Source: Lucifuga dentata
Taxonomy: Eukaryota > Chordata > Actinopteri > Ophidiiformes > Bythitidae
DNA length: 64,000 nt
Reading direction: 5' to 3'
NCBI GenBank assembly: GCA_014773175.1
Contig: VXCM01005479.1
Location: forward strand, 1 to 64,000
The position numbers and the translations under genes are program-made. The notes under the pieces were generated by a model, which was given only the letters and a program-made list of their open reading frames with translations, did no database searches and was not told the DNA's origin. Positions within the stretch are counted from its first letter, which is position 1. Each line of letters begins with the position of its first letter. Positions 22,657-34,544 of the stretch are shown here, piece after piece.

Positions 22657-24012
22657 GTATCGTCTGTGTGCGCATTTGTGGGCACGCTGAGAAATTATGT
22701 GTGAAAATGCCCAACTGGATTTGGCACCGACTCCAGAAGCTCGCTGTAATGCATTCACGTTTGGTACATAAATCACAATCAGACCGTTCTGCCATCTGAG
22801 TTACTGCTACATGGCCCTTGTAATGTACACATGGGTTAGACCACTGCCTGAATAAATGAGGAGTGTAGCATACAAAGGAGATAGGTGTCTGTAATGGACA
22901 ATAAGTGGTAGCAAATCTCATTCCTTTTCCTCAGAACATTACCATATTAAATACTGTTAATGGACAGCAGCAGATTTGCATTTCATATAAAGCTGCCAAA
23001 CAGCTTGAATGTTTTAACTGCCAGTTACAAAACAACAAGAAATTTGCTGAACACACTTTTGTTGCAGAGAAAAGCTTTTACATTTCCTATCAGCTGAGAT
23101 ATGTATTGTGTCCCAGTGTATCTGTCAATCAACCAAAGCGCCTAAATATTCATAAAACCTTGTAACACAAACCAGAATGCTCAGTGAGAGTGTATGACTG
23201 AGCACTGAATATAGATGAAATCTGAAAGGCTTTTGAAAGGATGTTATAGAAATGAGACTACGGTTTTAAATATTTTATTTAATTTTTTGCAAAATCTGGG
23301 AAGCATCCTTTCATTGTGTGTAAAAGAATAAATTTAGCATTTTGTATTGCTCAACTGCTTAAAGTTTGCACACCAGTGCCACCGAGATATTTTCATTTTT
23401 AAAAGTTTCCTGTGGTTATTTGTATTTAATTACCAATGTAGAACCAAGTGAAAAAGACTTTCTCTTTTTCAGAATACCAAGGATTACAAAGAAGATGGGA
23501 ATAGTGAACAACTGCCTTTCAATCTGCTCATTTTGCTGTGTTCCCTCTGAAAATATTAAGCCTGTTCATGTATTTTCACAACATACAGTATGCAAGACTG
23601 AATCAAAACATCCTTTTTTTCTTTTATTACATGCAGTGGTTCATGATAATGCCTATAAAACTTAGCTAAACATAAAAAAACACATGGACAGACCTCATAC
23701 TAAAGAAAAATGACTCACAGCAGATTTGGGCATTTCGAGCTCCTTAGCACTGCTCAGGTCAACAAGCAATTTTATCTAATATTATAACTGCCAAACTCAA
23801 TTTTCTAAAAACACAGGGTCACTAAAGGTCATGATCCACCCAAGGTCCTGCTGCTTTGACTGATTCCAGTAACAATCAGCATCTAATTGGAAAATTAAAC
23901 TCATTGATTGGCTATTGGGACTTGAAGCATTTTTCTCACTTTACCAAACACCAAAGATAAATAAAAACTTGAGGCCAGCAGTCTCACAAACACAGACACT
24001 TCACATGTACGT

Positions 24013-24013
<1 letters not shown>

Positions 24014-24045
<32 letters not shown>
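24014..24045. repeat. (CA)n microsatellite
   Basis: Pure AC dinucleotide following GTACGTGT. Confidence 0.95.
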
Positions 24046-24046
<1 letters not shown>

Positions 24047-24817
24047 TGTTTGTACATACACACCAACACACTGTCAACAACCCAGACACCTCTCAAGGAG
24101 TAAACTTGAGTATTTCTAACCTTAGCCAAGGTTACTCAGTAATATCCAAGCTTAAAGCGTACTGTAACCCCACGGTCACAAATCATATTCTGCAATATGA
24201 AATACACACACGAGTCCTCCTGTTGGGAATAGGTTGTATTTCATCCAGATACCAAGGGATAAAGGGTCTGCCTCCTACAAAACAAATATTAGGTGGAATG
24301 GAAAGGATTTGATCAATCATGTGGTTGTGATTGTTTGGCAGGACAGTGGGTTATCTTGCAGAATGTGGGGAGAAACTCACACTTTTTTCTGGTGAGAAGC
24401 TGAACTATATTTCAGTCTCATTACAGAAAATATCTAAGCCTGTATTATGAGCAAACTAAACACCAACTGACATTTAAATAATTCTCACTGGCATCTCTAC
24501 AAATAATTTGGATTGATGACTTAAATTAAATTAGAAGGAAATACTTGCTTGGATGCAACAAACCCTCAGTGAAAGACTGAATTAAGAATTAAAAGGGAAA
24601 GTCACTGCTTCAAAATGAGAACATTTTCAAGCGCAATTTAATAAATAAACATATTAAACAGTGGGTTGCTAATTTGATACTAACATATCCATTAGGTGCA
24701 CGAGATTTAAATAATGATTAAACGACTTGGATAACTAAAGATAATCTTCATATGGATATAGAGCTATGGCCACTATAATTAAGCAATAAATGACCAGAGG
24801 TTCTTTACAACCTGCAC

Positions 24818-24845
24818 TTTTTTTTTTTTTTTTTTTTTTTTTTTT
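24818..24845. repeat. Poly(T) tract
   Basis: An uninterrupted T run. It could be the tail of a minus-strand retroposon, but no element body is recognised beside it. Confidence 0.9.
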
Positions 24846-24962
24846 GGTCACAGAGACTCGTTTTATTAAAGCTGAAACAGCAGAATCTGAACGATGATGA
24901 CAAAGCGGCACACATGCTGTTTTCCCACAAAGGTGTTTTGATGCGTAGTGAAGCCTGCAATC

Positions 24963-25000
24963 TTTTTTTTTTTTTTTTTTTNTTTTTTTTTTTTTTTTTT
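24963..25000. repeat. Poly(T) with single N
   Basis: A T run with N at 24982, probably an untrimmed assembly join. Confidence 0.9.
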
Positions 25001-25929
25001 GAACAGCACGATTTTAGTGCAAAGTGGCACAAATCCAACTTCCCCAAATCCTTCCTGTTGGCGCATCAAGTGGCTGCAGTCCACGGAAACGCATCCCACT
25101 GTGCAGAGGTGTGTGCAGTCATTTTACATCCTGCAATTTAATTTACCAAAGACAGCAATGTTTCAGCTTCACCTACACATCTTCAAGCTCTTGATTACGG
25201 GCAGGTGCAAACCCGACAGAACTGAAATTTACACAGCCACATGTTAACACAAAATATATGCATACACTAATGCTGCACCAGAAAACAGGATTTATTAATG
25301 AAATTCTGCGTATCACCGCCTGCATACGACTCATATATCCGTTTGGAATCATATCAAAGGAAGCCAATGGACACTGTTTTCTACTTCGATCTAACCTGAA
25401 ATTAGTTACAAATTACCCCACAATAACCTAATTTTATATTAAGAAAATGATCACGTTTGTGTCCTGCGCAGCATTCATGAATACACCAAACTGCTGATAA
25501 TTGTCACAAGTGGCAACAAGTTAGGTGAAAATGCTTAACCTTTATGAAGCTAAAGAATACGGTTCATAAAATACCCCACAATAAAGTCTCCACATAACGC
25601 ATACATGCACACGCAAATATAAGCGCACAAAATCATTATCCATTATACGTATCCTCTTTTGCGTTACATCCAAAACTCCCAAAGAGTTAAAATACATGTG
25701 CAAGTTCACCAGTGTTTTACATTACAAGAGCAAAACAATGCGCACTCAACTTTCCTGTCCAATTCGTTCACCTCCCCAAAAAGTCGTACCTTTAGAATCG
25801 GCTGCCAGGAACCAAAGCCTTTGCGTTGACAAGTTGCAGATGTATACCTTGAGGATTATTCAGCTTCTCCTGAAAAGGTATAGGGGTCCCCTGTGTGTTG
25901 AAAATCACAGGAAGGTGCACTGTGTGTGC

Positions 25930-25999
25930 TCTGTCTGCCACCGCGCTACGCGTCTGGAGTCTCCGTTTCGAGAAGCGCAGGCAGAGGGACGACCAAGCC
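25930..25999. promoter_or_regulatory. CpG-dense patch, possible promoter
   Basis: About nine CpG dinucleotides in roughly 70 bp (CACCGCGCTACGCGTCTGG, CCGTTTCGAGAAGCGC, GACGACC), unlike the CpG-poor surroundings. It directly abuts a (GA)n tract at 26001. Vertebrate promoters and some transposon ends look like this. There is no TATA box or exon to decide between them. Confidence 0.2.
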
Positions 26000-26000
26000 N

Positions 26001-26050
<50 letters not shown>
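26001..26050. repeat. (GA)n microsatellite after N
   Basis: Pure GA dinucleotide after a lone N at 26000. Confidence 0.95.
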
Positions 26051-26053
<3 letters not shown>

Positions 26054-27134
26054 AGATATAGATGTGCTCAAGTTCCAGTGATAATTGAAAGGCTACATAC
26101 TGTATTCCTGGTCATTAGGATTTCAGAGAAATATTACCATATGTGTCCAGCCCCTTAATAAAAGTGCATATCATTTTGAATGTTTTGAAGATAATAAAGA
26201 TTTCTGCCAGCATAAAAACATCTATAAGTTATTACCTCAGCAGGTTCACACAGAGACCTTCTATATTCTGCTTCTATATTCTGCTGTCTGTTATCATTGC
26301 CATTAAAATGACAATAGTATTTGATCAGCACAAAAGAATTGTGTCTGTGTGTATTCCAATAAAACCTAAATCCACTTCCAGTGAAAGGCAAAGGGGATGT
26401 TACAGTGGAGTGTCTGCCTTCTTTTCAAATTTTATTTTCTTATTCACTTGCATTCCTCAGTCCTACATAAACCTTTACTCCAAGATGGAAATTGTCTGCC
26501 AAAGTGTGGATTGCAATTTTCTGCTCAGTATTGTAAGTAAATTGTTGAATCATTTATTCTCATCAGTGTGAATGTCTACACACTGAAAGGGTGATTTTGC
26601 TGCAGCAGTGAAATGCATTACCCTTTTTCTGTTTTACTTGAATGGGTAGCAGAAAACAATAGTAAGAGAAACGAACAATGAAATGAAAAAATGTTTTGAG
26701 AACAATAGACTGTGATGAAGTCCGGAGGTGATCATCAGAAGGATTTTCTTTGGGTATTTTGGAAGTCAAAAATGTATTGATTTCCTTGAAGTGGTTTGCC
26801 TGCTAATCAGACAACAGAATGTGTGTGTGCGTGCATGCCTGTGTGTGTACAGCGAGGGATATGTGACAAGATAATAACAAAAGGAGGAAGTGAAACAGAA
26901 TGAGAGAGTTTTCTGCCACAGATTAACTACCATCACAACCAGCTGGGGCCTCTCTGAGGCTCAGTCGAGAGGGTTAGGAAGGTTATGAAGCTGGTGTACC
27001 AACAAGGCTTTTAAAAGCCTGCCTCTTGTGCACAGAGGCTTTTCACAGAGGTGCTGAGCAGAGATAGGTGTGTATTTGTGTCTGTGAGAGAAAGACATAG
27101 AGAGTAGAGGAGGTGGGGGGAGTCAGGATGGAGC

Positions 27135-27158
27135 AGAGAGAGAGAGAGAGAGAGAGAG
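27135..27158. repeat. (GA)n microsatellite
   Basis: Short GA run in a purine-rich context. Confidence 0.9.
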
Positions 27159-28132
27159 GGAGACAGAAAGATAGGTTTTGTTCTGAAATCCCAGGTCAGA
27201 TAAGGACTTCATGACTGGCTATAGATCAGCAGTTCAAGATTACATTTAGGGAAGAAAAAAAACAAAACAAAAAAAAACTGTATGACATATTAACCAAGAT
27301 AATGTTGCACAATGATGCTCTTAGCTTTAGTATTTTACTATATAGAGATGGTAGACAAAATAACAATGAATTCACACAAAAATAATAATAATTTATAATG
27401 CTATTTAGATCATGTCCCTGTTGATTATATTCAACTTGTGAACCCTGTTTCTCATGGATAATGCAATTTGGTGGTGGTTTTTCTTCCTTCATTTTTTTCA
27501 TTTTTTAACAGATGACTGAGCAGTTTGTTGATGCATTAGTTGTCTCAGTTACGTTGTAATGTATCAAACACCCAATTTGCATATATCTTAAATACAGCTG
27601 ATCAGCGCTGTATCCGACGCTGCAGACTATGTAATCATGATGGAATTTCTTCAATTACCAACTTTTTTATATTAGTTTCTATAGCAGCTGTGTAGATTTT
27701 TGCTGCAATTCCAGAATCTGTCACAAAATCTTCACACAATTAACTATTACTTAAAAATTAATCAAAACAACAGGCTGTCATCATTCAAAAGTAACTCAAA
27801 TTGGTAATTTCTGAAAGGACTGAGATCTAGAGGGAGAACTGAACTAATTTGGTATCCATAGTTGCACTCCCTTTTTATTAATTTCTTATTTATTTATTTT
27901 TCTTGGAGCCCAGCCACACAGAATGCTTTAGTACACTTGCTGTCCCTGGTCATTTTACATAGCCAGCTCTAGAGGTGGAAGTGCTGACTAAGGACATGTC
28001 TCTACAATATTACATTTCTCCTCAGTACTGAGGTGTTGAAACACTGCCCATGCCTATCGCTCAAGCCCATAATGGGAACCGGAGACCAGCAGCTACAAAC
28101 ATAAATATCAGTGGGTATAGTACTGTAACACA

Positions 28133-28257
28133 TAAACAGCACTAGATCAATACAGGGTAGAGAAAGAGAGAGGGGGGAAGGGGGAGGGAGGGTANTAAAC
28201 AGCACTAGATCAATACAGGGTAGAGAAAGAGAGAGGGGGGAAGGGGGAGGGAGGGTA
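28133..28257 (+). repeat. Exact 62-bp duplication around an N (assembly artefact)
   Basis: 28133-28194 and 28196-28257 are identical and separated only by N at 28195. The unit includes CACTAGATCAATACAGGGTA and a G-rich end. This is the signature of two overlapping contig ends joined without trimming. Confidence 0.85.
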
Positions 28258-28929
28258 GACACTTGGGTTAAAGGTCCAAAGATGGCCAGGATGGTATAAG
28301 TGTGCCACTGTCTGTATCTCCTGTGTGGAAATAATTATAAAGGAGGGAACTAGTCACAAGGCTACTGATCTGATCTATGTCCTCCCAATAAAGAGATGTT
28401 CTCCTGCCACAGCTGCTACTGTGTATCGCAGCATTGCCTCACATGATTGTATCTCTGCTTTCCACCCTCTCAATATAGCTTTTGCCCTAAACCAGTAGCA
28501 TAATAGGTTTCAACCACTTGATACAGGCCCAATTTGTCTCCTTACTATATTTGTGCAAAACCAGCTGGTTTAAAATAACATTCATTTATCGCCCAACAGT
28601 ATAAATCAGTTCAGCAAGACTATATGCACGCACACACACATACACACAGAGCACCTAACTGCAATATAACATTGTAACTGTCAGACTGTGTTATAATAGC
28701 ATGCTTAGTAGGTTAAAAATGCTGTGAGCTGCAGCGTATGGCTTCTGCCCAATTCAGCACCATGGATAACTCCCAATTTCCAAGCAGCAGACTGTGGGAG
28801 AAAGCAACTTCAAAGCTGATTCTAAACCAGAACCATAGCACACTGCAGTAAACAGACTTTTTTTAGGAAGACATGGGAAGCTATCTATGGTAGATCTGGT
28901 ATATGGTAGATATGGTAGACCCTCTATGG

Positions 28930-29303
28930 TCTATCCATTCATCATCCATCCCTGCTTATCCTATTCAGGGTCACCAGGGGGTTGGAGCCTACCCCAGCTG
29001 TCATTGGGCGAGAGGCAGGGTTCACCCTGGACAGGGCAACAGCCTATCACAGGGCTGACACACACACACACGCACACAGACAAACTCATTCAGTCTCATT
29101 CACACCTACAGTCAATTTAGAGTTTCCATTGCACCTGACCTGTATGTCTTTGGAGTTGGGAGGAAACTGGTGCACCTGGAGAAAACCCACGCAGACATGG
29201 AGAGAGCATGCAAACTCCACACAGAGAGGACATCATCAGATTCAAACCCAGGTCCTTCTTGCTGTGAGGCCACAGTGCTAACCACTAAGCTACCATGCCA
29301 CTT
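28930..29303 (-). mobile_element. tRNA-derived SINE (Mermaid/V-SINE style), minus strand
   Basis: On the minus strand the head reads TAGCTTAGTGGTTAGCACTG (A-box-like, about 29274-29293), then CTCACAGCAAGAAGGACC, then GGTTTGAATCT (B-box-like, about 29240-29250), the layout of a tRNA-derived RNA polymerase III promoter. The body has GTGTGGAGTTTGCATGCTCT, TGTCTGCGTGGGTTTTCTCC and CTCCAAAGACATACAGGTC, the conserved blocks of a very common teleost SINE that I believe belongs to the V-SINE (Mermaid/HE1-like) group. The distal part contains a (CA)n and the CCAGCTGTCATTGGGCGAGA GGC block. The copy is diverged in both promoter boxes. No clean target duplication was seen, though ATGGTAGA occurs near both ends. 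Confidence 0.8.
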
Positions 29304-29313
29304 CATGGTAGAG

Positions 29314-29765
29314 CAGCGGTCCTCAAACTGTGGCGCGTGTATCAGTGGTACTCATCAAAGCGATCCCTGGCAGTGCAAGATGACTCTGGAAATTTCTAAA
29401 AAGAATGAATTCAAACAATTGAAATCTATGGAGATATTGTTATTGTGGCATGTTATTCACCTGGGTTTCAATGATAAATACTTTTTTTTTTAAAGTTTAA
29501 TTATCTTTTCATTAGAAATTTGATGTTACATGAAAATAGCCCAGCTCATCCTGTACACACTGTGTACTTACTGTATGTTCTACATGGGTGTCAGTCACTT
29601 TTCAAGCTCGTAATGTACTCAGTTTCATTACACACACATGCAACCATCAGGATTTACTGTGATTTTTCTTAGAGTTTATGGCTTGTTGATGAGGTGGTAC
29701 TTAGATGTTTGTTTTGCTAAAAGGTAGTACTTGGTTTAAAAAAAAAAAAAGTTTTAGAAACATTG
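29314..29765. mobile_element. Short hAT-like element, boundaries tentative
   Basis: The left end CAGCGGTCCTCAAACTGTGG has the CAG-GGT-CTCAAACTG form of a common hAT family. The right end reads GTTTTAGAAACATTG, whose complement CAATGTTTCTAAAAC matches the left end in 10 of 15 positions. Subterminal GTGGTACTTAGATG and GGTAGTACTTGGTTT repeat the GTGGTACT found near the left end. Flanking 8-mers (TGGTAGAG left, CATTAGAC right) do not match well, so no target duplication supports it. It begins about 10 bp from the SINE head. No coding sequence. Confidence 0.5.
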
Positions 29766-31334
29766 CATTAGACGGTGCTCCTAATAGGCCAGCCATTGTG
29801 GAAGTCTTCTCAAAGCAACGTTCCAATAATGAACACTCATTTCTCAATGTCTCTTTATTTAAAAGATCCACGAGTAAGTGGAGCAGATTACAACACATAA
29901 CCAAAGGGCAGATGTGGCAAGCCTAGCTAATGTACACAAGCACGATTGAAGTAAGTGTGTCCTAACAGCTGGTAACGGGTACTGTCAGGCAAAAAATGAG
30001 CACAGCTCTTTCAAGATCCTCACAGGAAAAGCTTCTAATGATACTTAGACCCATAACTTTATCTGTATAAAACTTTAACAAGCTTCTTTACAATCAGTGG
30101 GAGGAAAGGCACACAAACAAGGGTACGCAAGTAAAGAAGCAGACTGACAGAATAAAGGTGTAAGCATACGGATGAGGATGTGATAAGTTTTTCCAATAAA
30201 TATGCATAGATGTAGTGGGAAAACAGATGAACAATGTTTTATAAAAGCAAGAGTAAGGCAAAAAAGCAAGAAGGTTTCCTTAAAGTACAACACCACAGAC
30301 AATGTTTGTTTCTTTTTTTCTCAGTTTTTTCGCATCTTTAACTTAATAAAGATTTGTCTGTGCTGTGCATCAAATAAGTGGAGCTTTCTCTCGTTGAAGG
30401 TTCACTCTCGCCATTGCAGGGCCATTTCAATTTAATTTAATTCAATCCAATAAACTTTATTTATCCCTGCAGGCCAGTTTTCATGGTGGATAAAAATACA
30501 TTAAATGAAGACATACTATGAATATAAAGAATTGCATACTTAAAAACACTCACTCCAACAGAGATGTATCCAAAAAAATACATGTTTAAAAACAAATAAA
30601 TGTCACAAATGCAAACAAACACTAAGTAAATTATGGAAAAGTACAAGATTTTGAGGTAAATGGGACAAGGGAGTTTCTGTCACACCCCATCAACCGTAAC
30701 GATTAAACCCTGAAGTACTTAATCTAATATCAAATGTTATTTAGTCCATTTAAAGGCTGCTAATCTCACACGTTTGTAAGCATCTCAGATATCCTGGTAG
30801 ATTTAGACAAGACAGTTAAACTCATGCAAACTGAGGTAAACACAACTTGGAGCATCAGTGCAGATTTTCTGTCTAGCTATACTCCTTATCCAACTCTACC
30901 ACATCTATCTATAGTTGTACAGGCGCCGTTTCTTAGCCTCGTCACACTGTGCTTCAGGCCCTAGGTCAAAATTGACACACCTGCCAGACACACCAGTCTA
31001 AGCTTTGAGAGATCAGAGAAGAGCAACCAGAGGCCAAATCAATAGTGCATCATCCTTCTTTTACAATGTGGCTCTCAAGCACCTTCTGCCTTGAGTTCAC
31101 ACCTTCCAATGCATTTAAATGTGGTGCTTGAGTGTAAGGCAGCTGTGGGTTAGCAAGAGCTTCCATAACTCATTAACAGTCGCTTGATGAAATTTATTTC
31201 TGAAACCTCTATACTGCATGTAGCTGTACATAATTATGCTACTTTACTCTTGATTTGCCTGTTAATGTTGCAGGCCTATGTCTTGAGAACATCTAGCCTT
31301 TTGGCTATCTCAGAATTGAGACGAAAGCCCAGTG
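29766..31334. other. Unassigned stretch with a retroposon-like tail
   Basis: Apart from the tail-like segment at 30425-30530 I see only AT-rich sequence with no gene, RNA or clear repeat. Confidence 0.55.
30425..30530 (-). repeat. Possible LINE/SINE 3' tail, minus strand
   Basis: Read on minus, the segment gives GGCCTGCAGGGATAAATAAA GTTTATTGGATTGAATTAAATT, the usual GGGAT-AATAAAGT end plus a short AT-rich repeat that closes many fish LINE and SINE copies. The body upstream on that strand is not recognisable, so this may be a strongly truncated insertion. Confidence 0.4.
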
Positions 31335-31430
31335 GTAGCTAAGGCTTTTCTGTGAGGGACCTGACACTCTGGAATCACTTGCCATAGGAGATCTGCTGGG
31401 TTGAATCAGAGAATGACTGTAATTTTAACT
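31335..31430 (+). pseudogene. Possible LINE ORF C-terminal remnant
   Basis: The plus frame reads GFSVRDLTLWNHLP, a stop, then EICWVESENDCNF. The pattern AFS----LWN-LP--IR----- --F is common at the C-terminal end of several LINE polyproteins. One stop and further decay are visible. The piece is short, so chance similarity cannot be excluded. Confidence 0.35.
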
Positions 31431-31777
31431 CAGAGGATGTCAGTATAACAATGTATGTCAAGAAACACTCTGTCCCAGTGTTTCATTCAGGCTGCAGGCA
31501 ACCCCAGTTATCTCAACAACTTGACAGACATCTGAAGTATTGTCTATCAGCTCCTATCTCTCTGTTCATCCGCTGCACTCTGCGGGTAGAAGCATTTTCA
31601 GATATCACTGAGACTCCCACAGCCCACAGCAGGGGTTGTAAAGTACCATGACTTGATAATCTCTGCTGATTGGATCCTATCTTCATGCAGGCAGTGCGGT
31701 CTCCTTCAAAGAAACCCTGTCAGATTAAACTCTCTGTAGATTTTATGTCACTGTAGCTACTTCTCACCTATTCATTT

Positions 31778-31785
31778 ACCTAAAC
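31778..31785. repeat. Target-site duplication, left (hAT C)
   Basis: ACCTAAAC, an exact match to 33338-33345. Confidence 0.88.
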
Positions 31786-32627
31786 CAGTGATCTTCAACC
31801 AGAGGTACGTGTACCCCTAGGGGTACGCATGAGGGTCCCAGGGGGTACACGGGACAATTCTCAATTTAAAAAAAAAAAAAAGAAAAAAAGAAAAAAAATT
31901 GAAAAAATTTTGAAAAAAAAAAATTTCACTCTGAAATCAATTTGGATGAGTCCGAATAAATGTGTAAGTAAATCCCATCTAAAAATAGAAAATCCTGTAT
32001 CATTTCTGACAGCTGTTCCTTCCTATTCTCATCTGTCTGTCTCTGTTCTCTCTAACTAAGCATTATCACATCATATCTTCTCTGTCTATTGTGTTGCTCA
32101 CAGCTCATTCATGCACGCAAAATCCAAAGATACTTCACCTCAGTGCTTTATTAAAGCAATGGGTATTCTTGAAACAAAGCCATTCTTCTCAAAAACTACA
32201 AATCAGAAAATAACCATATTAAGTTAGAAATGCTCAGTTTCACTTCTCGTGGTAAAAGCAAAAAAGCCATTCATCATCTCAGAGGAGCTGATTTTGGACT
32301 GTGCCATTAACAGCCGCCACAGTTTCGTGGTCATGTCAGCGGAGAAGTTCTGACATGACAGGTTTGTACTGTGATATTTCCTCATTTACATGTCACTGTA
32401 GGTCCTCATAAAACAAACCAACACACAAAAATTAAAATCGGTTTCATTCCAGTGGTAAATTTCAGCGGTATGAAATCTGGGCGACATTTCAAACTGTACT
32501 TGTCTCACAATGTGTTTGTGATCAATAACTCTGACAGATAAAAACACTCAGCTGATCATGATCTCACACACATTCTTGAGGTTATGCATTCATAACCTCA
32601 CCTGCTGTGCTGTGTGCACATGCGGAT

Positions 32628-32818
32628 ATCTTCAGCAAGCTGAATGAGCTGAATCTGTCTCTCCAAGGTAATTATGACAATAATACATTTATTTGTTGCC
32701 CTTTGGCTCAACCTACCTATGTGAGGTCACCTTCTCTGCCATGACCTACATAAAAACGAAGCAAAGAAGCAGAATGGACTTGGAGAAAAGCCTGATTACA
32801 GCTGTTGCTGCAATCTGA
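32628..32818 (+). pseudogene. hAT transposase C-terminal remnant
   Basis: Two in-family pieces in different frames. The first is IFSKLNELNLSLQG (32628-32669), typical of ZBED5-type transposase-derived proteins and fish hAT transposases. The second opens at 32723 (EVTFSAMTYIKTKQRSRMDL) and ends with a stop at 32816-32818. The enzyme would cut and rejoin transposon ends as a dimer, but the DDE catalytic region and the zinc-finger part are not recognisable upstream. It lies inside element C, between its inverted ends. Confidence 0.72.
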
Positions 32819-33102
32819 AGACTGACAAAACTGATGAGCGGAAACAGGCTCAGGTGTCTCAAAAGATCATATGAGCAGGACAGGATGCTAAGTTTTTAAA
32901 CTTTCTTTTTACCAGGCACTAGCAGGTACCCAATGGTTTCAGTATGTAGCATTTTTTTTTTTTTACCAGCCACTGTAAAATATGACTATTAACCATCCGT
33001 CTGCTCAGTTGATTGCATGTTGTAGCTTTAATAAAGAGACAAGTGTTCCATGAATTGGTGATTCCTAGTTTTCTTTTGAAGTCTATATTAGTATCGATGT
33101 TG

Positions 33103-33233
33103 TTGTTTTATGATAATTGTAATAGATAATAATATACATTTAAATTAAAACACATTTTAACACATTTNTTGTTTTATGATAATTGTAATAGATAATAATA
33201 TACATTTAAATTAAAACACATTTTAACACATTT
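33103..33233 (+). repeat. Exact 65-bp duplication around an N (assembly artefact)
   Basis: 33103-33167 and 33169-33233 are identical and separated by N at 33168. It lies inside hAT element C and probably represents a single real copy. Confidence 0.85.
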
Positions 33234-33337
33234 TCTGGTAGACACAGTTGCTTGGATATTAGGGGGTACTTCAGGGGTCCTTGAAATTCATTGGGGGTCC
33301 TCAGGCTCAAAAGGTTCCTAAAAGGTTTAGATCGCAG

Positions 33338-33345
33338 ACCTAAAC
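33338..33345. repeat. Target-site duplication, right (hAT C)
   Basis: ACCTAAAC, an exact match to 31778-31785. Confidence 0.88.
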
Positions 33346-33714
33346 AATGCTGAAGCACAACTTCACAGTTTGAATTGATGCTTGAAATGAGATAATCTGG
33401 ACACCAACTAACTAGTTACACAGTCAACAGGAATATAATAACTGAATGTGATTCTCATATATTTTTTTGTTATTCATCAGATTTAATGCTATTTTGTCAT
33501 CCATTGTGAAAAAGCAACCACATCGGCTCAATGCTTAACAGTCCAGAGACCTAAAAATAGTTTTTCTTATTTACCACATTAATCTTTCTCTACGCCCCTC
33601 AGAGACATTATATTGGGGGGCAAAATCCAGTTATTCTCCCAAAGAGAGTTTCTTCAGTCACATATTATTACCAAGGCATTGCATTAGATTGTATATGTGC
33701 GGGGGAAGGGGGGG

Positions 33715-33757
33715 NNNNNNNNNNNNNNNNNNNNNNNNNNNNNNNNNNNNNNNNNNN
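33715..33757. other. Assembly gap (43 N)
   Basis: A run of 43 unknown bases preceded by a G-rich stretch. The open frame that appears to cross it on minus is meaningless. Confidence 0.99.
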
Positions 33758-33958
33758 GCTTGTTTGTAACAGAGGCAATTTATTGCATACCAGTCTATTT
33801 TCAATGAAATGTTAAGAATGTGTGAAGGAAATATCAGCATTTTGAGTTCATAACACAATTCTTTATCCACAGCATTTAAATAGAGAAAGAACAAGTTTCC
33901 ATCAAACTTTTATATTACACTTTTTTATATTGTTGGGGCATATATCAGGAACACATGT

Positions 33959-33960
<2 letters not shown>

Positions 33961-34007
<47 letters not shown>
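33961..34007. repeat. (CA)n microsatellite
   Basis: A long pure AC tract. Confidence 0.95.
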
Positions 34008-34009
<2 letters not shown>

Positions 34010-34515
34010 TGTTAAATAAAAGGATCCAAACTGAATTTCAGTTCCACCTGGTCCATATACTTTGTGTGTATACTTTCATTTCTCAGTTAAGGTGCAAACC
34101 TTGAGAACACATTCAATAGCAGTAACTCAAGGCTGTGAGCCATAATGTGAAAGGTGTGTGTGAAGAAATCTAAACGAAAAAAAAAAAATGCTGTAAATAT
34201 CCTGAAAATGTCTTCAAGAGGGCATCAACTTAACCTTGAGTGCCTTGAAGTGAGTTTATCTTTTATCTTAGTTTTAGAAAGTTCTATCAGAAAATTACTA
34301 GCAAACAATCAAGGCCTCAGAAGAGAAGGATTAAATTGTTAACTTTTTAAGTACCACTGACAATTCTGGAAATCTAGGACCTAAATGAATAGTGCAAACC
34401 AGTGTTTCTTTAACAGAAGATGTTTGTAGTCTCAGTACTTTACTGAATAATGTGAATATTAAGTGAGCCACATTTAATATAAATTTCTTTCATCTTTCAC
34501 TAACTGCTAATGTTT

Positions 34516-34544
34516 TGTGTGTGTGTGTATGTGTGTGTGTGTGT
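34516..34544. repeat. (GT)n microsatellite
   Basis: GT dinucleotide with one TAT interruption. Confidence 0.9.

Larger units (their letters stand above)
21143..28929. other. Long stretch dominated by simple repeats
   Basis: Nearly 8 kb with no transposon or gene that I can support. It holds the microsatellites listed separately, an assembly duplication at 28133-28257 and a CpG-dense patch at 25930-25999. The 142-codon plus frame at 26143-26571 has no motif and AT-driven composition, so I do not call it a gene. Confidence 0.55.
31786..33337 (+). mobile_element. hAT transposon with transposase remnants (element C)
   Basis: Starts CAGTGATCTTCAACC and ends, on the other strand, CTGCGATCTAAACC. 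The flanks are the perfect 8-bp duplication ACCTAAAC. Subterminal GGGGTACG and GGGGGTACTT blocks face each other near the two ends, as in fish hAT families. Coding remnants of a ZBED-like hAT transposase are on the plus strand: IFSKLNELNLSLQG at 32628-32669 and, in another frame, TFSAMTYIKTKQRSRMDLEK at about 32729-32788 with a stop at 32816. The latter sits where the C-terminal dimerisation region of hAT transposases lies. The gene is broken by frameshifts and stops, so this copy is dead. A duplicated 65-bp segment around the N at 33168 inflates the length of 1,552 bp. Confidence 0.88.

Noticed and set aside
22323..22685. 120-codon minus frame
   Set aside because: Two thirds of it is translated (CT)n and (GT)n repeat.
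26143..26571. 142-codon plus frame
   Set aside because: No recognisable motif and AT-driven composition. Overlapping frames are also open, so it is most likely chance.
28133..28257. Apparent tandem duplication
   Set aside because: Exact copies separated by a single N are best explained by an untrimmed contig overlap. The same applies to 33103-33233, 42398-42532 and 46186-46312.
33658..33894. Minus frame across the N gap
   Set aside because: It is open only because unknown bases cannot supply stops.
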